Source: Flavobacteriaceae bacterium
GTDB taxonomy: Bacteria > Bacteroidota > Bacteroidia > Flavobacteriales > Flavobacteriaceae
Assembly: GCA_947458575.1 (NCBI GenBank)
Contig: CANHBE010000077.1
Location: 1 to 10,427, forward strand
Length of the DNA stretch: 10,427 nt
Direction of reading: 5' to 3'
Numbering within the stretch: position 1 is the first letter of the stretch; each line of letters starts with the position of its first letter. A program made the translations under genes and the position numbers. The notes below the pieces were generated by a model that did no database searches, was not told the origin of the DNA, and saw only the letters and a list, made by a program, of their open reading frames with translations. This document shows positions 7,205 to 10,427 of this stretch, piece by piece.

Positions 7205-7504
7205 ATGGAAAGCAACAATCATAATTTCAAACTCATTGACGGGGAATTCTCTGCAGAAGAAGCACAAAAGGTTTTGATGTCATTGATCAACTATAAAATT
7301 GATTTTCATCATTTGGTTGCATTTAGCAATCATATTCGATTCAATAATGATATTGAAGGATCGAAGAAACGAATCGAAGAATTAACCAAGACTAAAGATG
7401 AAATTGCCGAAATCACCAAGATGGCGAAACTTGAAGGCTATCATTTTGCCATCAAAAGCGATATCACCCTTGAACTTGTTAGAAACAAAGAGTTAGTTGA
7501 ATAA
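7205..7504 (+). CDS. Small hypothetical protein of the same family as its upstream neighbour
   Basis: A 99-residue soluble protein. Residues 10-35 read LIDGEFSAEEA, then LINYKIDFH, matching the preceding protein motif for motif. Next comes a basic segment (HIRFNNDIEGSKKRIEEL) and a helix to ~72. The last 25 residues (EGYHFAIKSDITLELV) have alternating hydrophobic residues, suggesting a small strand region that the shorter paralogue lacks. It starts 4 bp after the upstream stop codon and ends 14 bp before the DUF6671-like gene, within the icd operon. No enzymatic motif is visible. A small partner or adaptor protein would fit, but that is a guess. Confidence 0.72.
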   Translation: MESNNHNFKLIDGEFSAEEAQKVLMSLINYKIDFHHLVAFSNHIRFNNDIEGSKKRIEELTKTKDEIAEITKMAKLEGYHFAIKSDITLELVRNKELVE

Positions 7505-7518
7505 TCAAACTAATCATT

Positions 7519-8361
7519 GTGGAATTATTTCAAAATAGAAGGCTAGTGATTGCCACTATGCATGAAAAAGAGAAAGTAATTGCACCAATTGTTGAAAACG
7601 CGTTAGCTGTTGAATGCTTTGTACCTGAAAATTTCAACTCGGATCAGTGGGGTACTTTTTCGGGCGAAATAGAAAGGAATGAAGATGTACTAAATACCCT
7701 TCGCAAAAAATGTCTCCTTGCTATGAAAGAGAGTAATTGCGATCTTGCAATCGCAAGCGAAGGGTCATTTGGTGCACATCCCACCGCGTTTTTCGCCCAT
7801 GCCGATGACGAGGTTTTGATGTTCATGGATACCAAAAACAACCTAGAAATTGTGGCTCGTGAAATTACGACGGAAACAAATTTCGACGGTAATTATGTCA
7901 GCAATGAAAAAGAGTTGCATGCCTTCGCACTCAAAGTAGGCTTCCCGTCTCATGGACTAATTCTGAAATCCTCTCAGGAAAATTTTTTAAAAGTACAAAA
8001 AGGAATTATAGATGAAAAAACGCTAGTCGATGGATTTCATGCAATCATGAAAGAATACGGTAAAGCCTATGTGGAAACCGACATGAGAGCGCTATACAAT
8101 CCAACTCGCCTCAAGGTAATCGAAAAAGTAACTTCGAAATTGATGGAAGCGATTCAGTCCTCTTGTCCTGAATGCGAAACACCCGGATTCACTGTCACTG
8201 AAGCCATTTCAGGTTTACCTTGTCTTTGGTGTGGCCAGCCCACCAGCTCAACACTTAGCATATTATATAGGTGTAAAAAGTGTAACTTTACAGCCGAGAA
8301 AAAATATCCACATCAGAAAACTACTGAAGATCCGATGTATTGCGATTTTTGTAACCCATAA
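7519..8361 (+). CDS. DUF6671-like protein with four CxxC pairs (GTG start)
   Basis: A 280-residue cytoplasmic protein that I recognise as DUF6671-like, a family without an assigned function. Residues 8-190 form one domain with conserved stretches: RLVIATMHEKEK (8-19), GTFSGEIER (45-53), LAIASEGSFGAHP (76-88), a TNF at 120-122, and ETDMRALYNPTR (186-197). The dense Asp, Glu, Ser, Gly and His residues in these stretches look like an active or ligand-binding site. Residues 216-280 hold four CxxC pairs (C216/C219, C235/C238, C252/C255, C275/C278), enough for two zinc-ribbon sites, and the protein ends CDFCNP. The GTG at 7519 is chosen because conserved sequence begins before the first ATG (M14, 7558), which would cut the motif. 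It ends 3 bp before tsaC, so it is cotranscribed with it. A nucleotide- or RNA-related role is possible from the ribbon, but unproven. Confidence 0.78.
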   Translation: MELFQNRRLVIATMHEKEKVIAPIVENALAVECFVPENFNSDQWGTFSGEIERNEDVLNTLRKKCLLAMKESNCDLAIASEGSFGAHPTAFFAHADDEVLMFMDTKNNLEIVAREITTETNFDGNYVSNEKELHAFALKVGFPSHGLILKSSQENFLKVQKGIIDEKTLVDGFHAIMKEYGKAYVETDMRALYNPTRLKVIEKVTSKLMEAIQSSCPECETPGFTVTEAISGLPCLWCGQPTSSTLSILYRCKKCNFTAEKKYPHQKTTEDPMYCDFCNP

Positions 8362-8364
8362 ACA

Positions 8365-9324
8365 ATGGCATTAATATCTCAGGATTTAACACAAGCGGTA
8401 CACTTCTTAGAAAAAGAAGAATTGGTCGCAATACCGACTGAGACCGTATATGGTTTGGCCGGAAACATTTATAGCGAAAAGGCGATAAAAGCTATTTTCG
8501 CCATGAAAAAGCGGCCTTTTTTTAACCCACTAATTGTTCATATTCACTCTAAAAGTCAATTGGCTGATATCGTGGATAGTATTCCCGAGAAGGCACAAAA
8601 ACTAGCTGATGCATTTTGGCCGGGTTCATTAACTATGGTCTTGAAAAAGAAAAGTTGCGTTCCTGACCTAATTACGGCAGGGAAAGATACGGTAGGTGTC
8701 CGTATTCCAGATCACCAGCTTACTTTGGAACTATTAAGAACTATAAATTTTCCGCTTGCCGCGCCAAGTGCTAATCCCTTTGGTTCTATCAGTCCAACAA
8801 CTGCATTACATGTTGCCGAATATTTTCACGATAGCTTACCGATGGTTTTAGATGGTGGTGAATGTAAAAACGGAATAGAGTCAACTATCGTGGGCTTCGA
8901 AGACGGAGAAGTGGTCATATACCGTTTGGGTTCTATTTCACTTGAAACCATTGAAAGTGTCATTGGCAAAGTAACAATCAAAAACAAAAAAGACACAGCT
9001 CCCGATGCCCCGGGGATGCTATCAAGACATTATGCTCCGACCACAACTACTTATTTGAAAAATGATGTAGCATCGTTTATTGATGATTTTCCAAACCAAA
9101 AAATTGGTCTTATACTCTTTAAAGACAAAATCAAACATGATAAGGTTGTTCATCAGGAAATATTGTCGCCAAAAGGAGATATTGTTGAAGCAGCATCTCA
9201 ACTATATGCGGCGTTACACCGACTTGACAAAATGAACTTAGACCTAATTATTGCAGAGAAATTTCCTGAATATGAACTGGGAAAGTCCATAAATGACCGA
9301 TTGGAACGTGCCACCAAAAAATAA
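8365..9324 (+). CDS. tsaC: L-threonylcarbamoyladenylate synthase (Sua5/TsaC type)
   Basis: Makes threonylcarbamoyl-AMP from L-threonine, bicarbonate and ATP, the first step of the universal t6A modification at position 37 of ANN-decoding tRNAs. Residues ~8-200 are the YrdC domain: IPTETVYGLAGN (23-34), the KKR basic motif (48-50), NPLIVHI (54-60), FWPGSLTMVL (84-93), APSAN (133-137, the SxN motif) and GIESTIVGF (170-178). Residues ~213-319 are the C-terminal Sua5 domain, joined by the linker motif PGMLSRHYAP (216-225), so this is the two-domain Sua5 form and not the short TsaC of E. coli. The gene is separated by 3 bp from both its neighbours. It is an essential housekeeping function placed in an operon that also encodes a bicarbonate transporter, which supplies one of its substrates. 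Confidence 0.95.
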   Translation: MALISQDLTQAVHFLEKEELVAIPTETVYGLAGNIYSEKAIKAIFAMKKRPFFNPLIVHIHSKSQLADIVDSIPEKAQKLADAFWPGSLTMVLKKKSCVPDLITAGKDTVGVRIPDHQLTLELLRTINFPLAAPSANPFGSISPTTALHVAEYFHDSLPMVLDGGECKNGIESTIVGFEDGEVVIYRLGSISLETIESVIGKVTIKNKKDTAPDAPGMLSRHYAPTTTTYLKNDVASFIDDFPNQKIGLILFKDKIKHDKVVHQEILSPKGDIVEAASQLYAALHRLDKMNLDLIIAEKFPEYELGKSINDRLERATKK

Positions 9325-9327
9325 ATA

Positions 9328-10296
9328 ATGAATTTAGATTTACTTTTTGATAATTTAACGAATCCGGCATTATTGTTCTTTTTGTTGGGAATTATTGCAT
9401 CTCAACTGAAGAGTGACTTAGAAATCCCACCCAATTCTTCAAAGTTTATTTCGCTGTATTTGCTATTTTCAATTGGTTTTAAGGGCGGACAAGAATTGGC
9501 TCATAGTGTGTTTAATTTGGAAATTATTTGGTCAGTATTTTTTGGAATTCTTATCGCCATCCTCATCCCAATCTATTGTTTTTTCATCCTCAAACGAAAA
9601 TTCGACATCGAAAATTCAGGTGCAATTGCCGCTGCATACGGGTCAGTTAGTGCCGTAACTTTTGTAACAGCAGTTGCATTCTTGGAAATTCAAAAATACA
9701 CGTTCAGTGGACACATGGTAGCAATAATGGCTCTAATGGAAGCGCCCGCAATTATTGTGGGGGTGATTATGATGAGATTATTTCACAAAAAAGAATCTGT
9801 AGTGAAGTCTACAAAACTCTCAGCAGTTGTCCGGCATTCTCTTACAAATGGCAGTGTCTTACTCATTTTAGGTAGCTTGATTATCGGATATCTTGCCAGT
9901 GACCAGCAAGCTATGGGAATCAAGCCATTTACAACGGATATTTTCAAAGGATTCTTAGCTATTTTCTTGCTGGATATGGGAATAATAAGTGGCAAAAAGC
10001 TGGAAGTTTTCTTCAAAAGCGGTTGGTTTCCCTTGGTGTTTGCAATAGTAATTCCATTAATTAACGGCTGTGTAGTCTCACTTATGAGTCAGTTGGTTAC
10101 GAATGACGTTGGCAATAGATTTATTTTTGCGGTTCTAGCATCAAGTGCGTCTTACATTGCTGTTCCTGCCGCTATGAAAATTGTTGCACCAAGAGCTAAT
10201 CCCGGGCTTTTTCTTCCGATGGCCTTAGCGGTTACTTTCCCCTTTAATATTACTATCGGGATGCCAATCTACTTATCGATTATTCAATGCAGTTAG
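9328..10296 (+). CDS. sbtA: SbtA-family sodium-dependent bicarbonate transporter
   Basis: A 322-residue inner-membrane protein of the SbtA family (formerly DUF897), expected to import HCO3- with Na+. Ten hydrophobic segments can be drawn in two halves of five (about 12-28, 37-52, 64-88, 98-120, 127-152; 172-192, 205-222, 231-255, 263-285, 294-318), matching the inverted repeat of the family. NPALLFFLLGIIASQLKSDL (12-31), SIGFKGGQEL (48-57) and GSVSAVTFVTA (105-115) are characteristic. The serine-rich SSASYIAVPAAMKI (272-285) occupies the matching place in the second half. The cytoplasmic loop between the halves (153-170) is short compared with cyanobacterial SbtA, and no SbtB-type PII partner is encoded here. 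The gene starts 3 bp after tsaC and is the last of the operon. Substrate is by family; other anions cannot be excluded. Confidence 0.85.
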   Translation: MNLDLLFDNLTNPALLFFLLGIIASQLKSDLEIPPNSSKFISLYLLFSIGFKGGQELAHSVFNLEIIWSVFFGILIAILIPIYCFFILKRKFDIENSGAIAAAYGSVSAVTFVTAVAFLEIQKYTFSGHMVAIMALMEAPAIIVGVIMMRLFHKKESVVKSTKLSAVVRHSLTNGSVLLILGSLIIGYLASDQQAMGIKPFTTDIFKGFLAIFLLDMGIISGKKLEVFFKSGWFPLVFAIVIPLINGCVVSLMSQLVTNDVGNRFIFAVLASSASYIAVPAAMKIVAPRANPGLFLPMALAVTFPFNITIGMPIYLSIIQCS

Positions 10297-10300
10297 ATTA

Positions 10301-10427
10301 TTAAATAGAAAATTTCAGTCGATATACTTCGTCTAAATCGCCATTAGAACTCATATTAACATCAAGGTCTGTGATGTAACCCGAATTCAATCCATAACTC
10401 CAACCATGCAGCGTCAAATCTTGTCCA
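10301..10427 (-). CDS. Beta-class carbonic anhydrase, C-terminal part (cut by window edge)
   Basis: The minus strand encodes the last 41 codons of a protein, ending in TAA (10303-10301) and open to the window edge. The residues LTLHGWSYGLNSGYITDLDV, followed by LDEVYRLKF, match the C-terminal strand and helix of beta-carbonic anhydrases; E. coli Can ends with a very similar HGWAYGIHDG and RDLDV stretch and an ERYR-type helix. The family reversibly hydrates CO2 to HCO3-. The zinc-binding Cys and His residues lie upstream, outside the window, so catalytic integrity cannot be checked. The gene is convergent with the bicarbonate transporter, the two stop codons being only 4 bp apart. Confidence 0.8.
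   Translation of the reverse strand, partial: GQDLTLHGWSYGLNSGYITDLDVNMSSNGDLDEVYRLKFSI

Noticed and set aside
7558..7560. ATG as alternative start of the DUF6671-like gene
   Set aside because: It would remove RRLVIAT, which belongs to the conserved N-terminal stretch; the GTG at 7519 also fits the short operon spacing.
10297..10330. Search for a bidirectional terminator between sbtA and the carbonic anhydrase gene
   Set aside because: No stem with a T run could be drawn in the 4-bp spacer or the adjoining gene ends.

Overview
The window is AT-rich and reads as a chromosomal segment of a member of the Bacteroidota, most likely a flavobacterium-like heterotroph. Start codons sit behind A/T-rich leaders with no clear Shine-Dalgarno sequence. 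TAnnTTTG-type -7 promoter elements occur upstream of several genes. Several proteins belong to families I associate with this phylum: the small conserved protein at 1992, a TerB/LETM1-type protein and a DUF6671-type protein. No tRNA, rRNA, insertion sequence, phage gene or CRISPR array is visible.

Left part (1-4506), four forward genes in separate or loosely linked units. A long acyl-CoA dehydrogenase (fatty-acid beta-oxidation) ends at a strong rho-independent terminator. It is followed by a conserved Bacteroidota protein of unknown function, an exported Cu/Zn superoxide dismutase with all metal ligands intact, and a LETM1-related protein with a TerB-like middle region. The last one overlaps the convergent LysR gene by 26 bp.

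Middle (4481-6952). A LysR-type regulator of the CbbR-like class is divergent from a type II, Thermus/Rickettsia-like NADP-type isocitrate dehydrogenase with a C-terminal extension. The 93-bp gap between them carries a perfect TAnnTTTG element for the regulator and short dyads that could be operators.

Right part (5516-10296). Isocitrate dehydrogenase heads a run of six forward genes separated by only 3-14 bp, which looks like one operon: icd, two small paralogous coiled-coil-like proteins, a DUF6671-like protein with four CxxC pairs, two-domain threonylcarbamoyl-AMP synthase (Sua5/TsaC), and an SbtA-family sodium-dependent bicarbonate transporter. Immediately downstream and convergent, cut by the window edge, is the C-terminus of a beta-class carbonic anhydrase.

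The most interesting reading is a locus organised around inorganic carbon. SbtA imports HCO3-, carbonic anhydrase interconverts CO2 and HCO3-, TsaC consumes HCO3-, isocitrate dehydrogenase releases CO2 and makes 2-oxoglutarate, and a CbbR-like LysR regulator sits at the head. In cyanobacteria a LysR protein of this class (NdhR/CcmR) controls sbtA and senses 2-oxoglutarate. The link here is inferred from gene order and family knowledge and has not been demonstrated.
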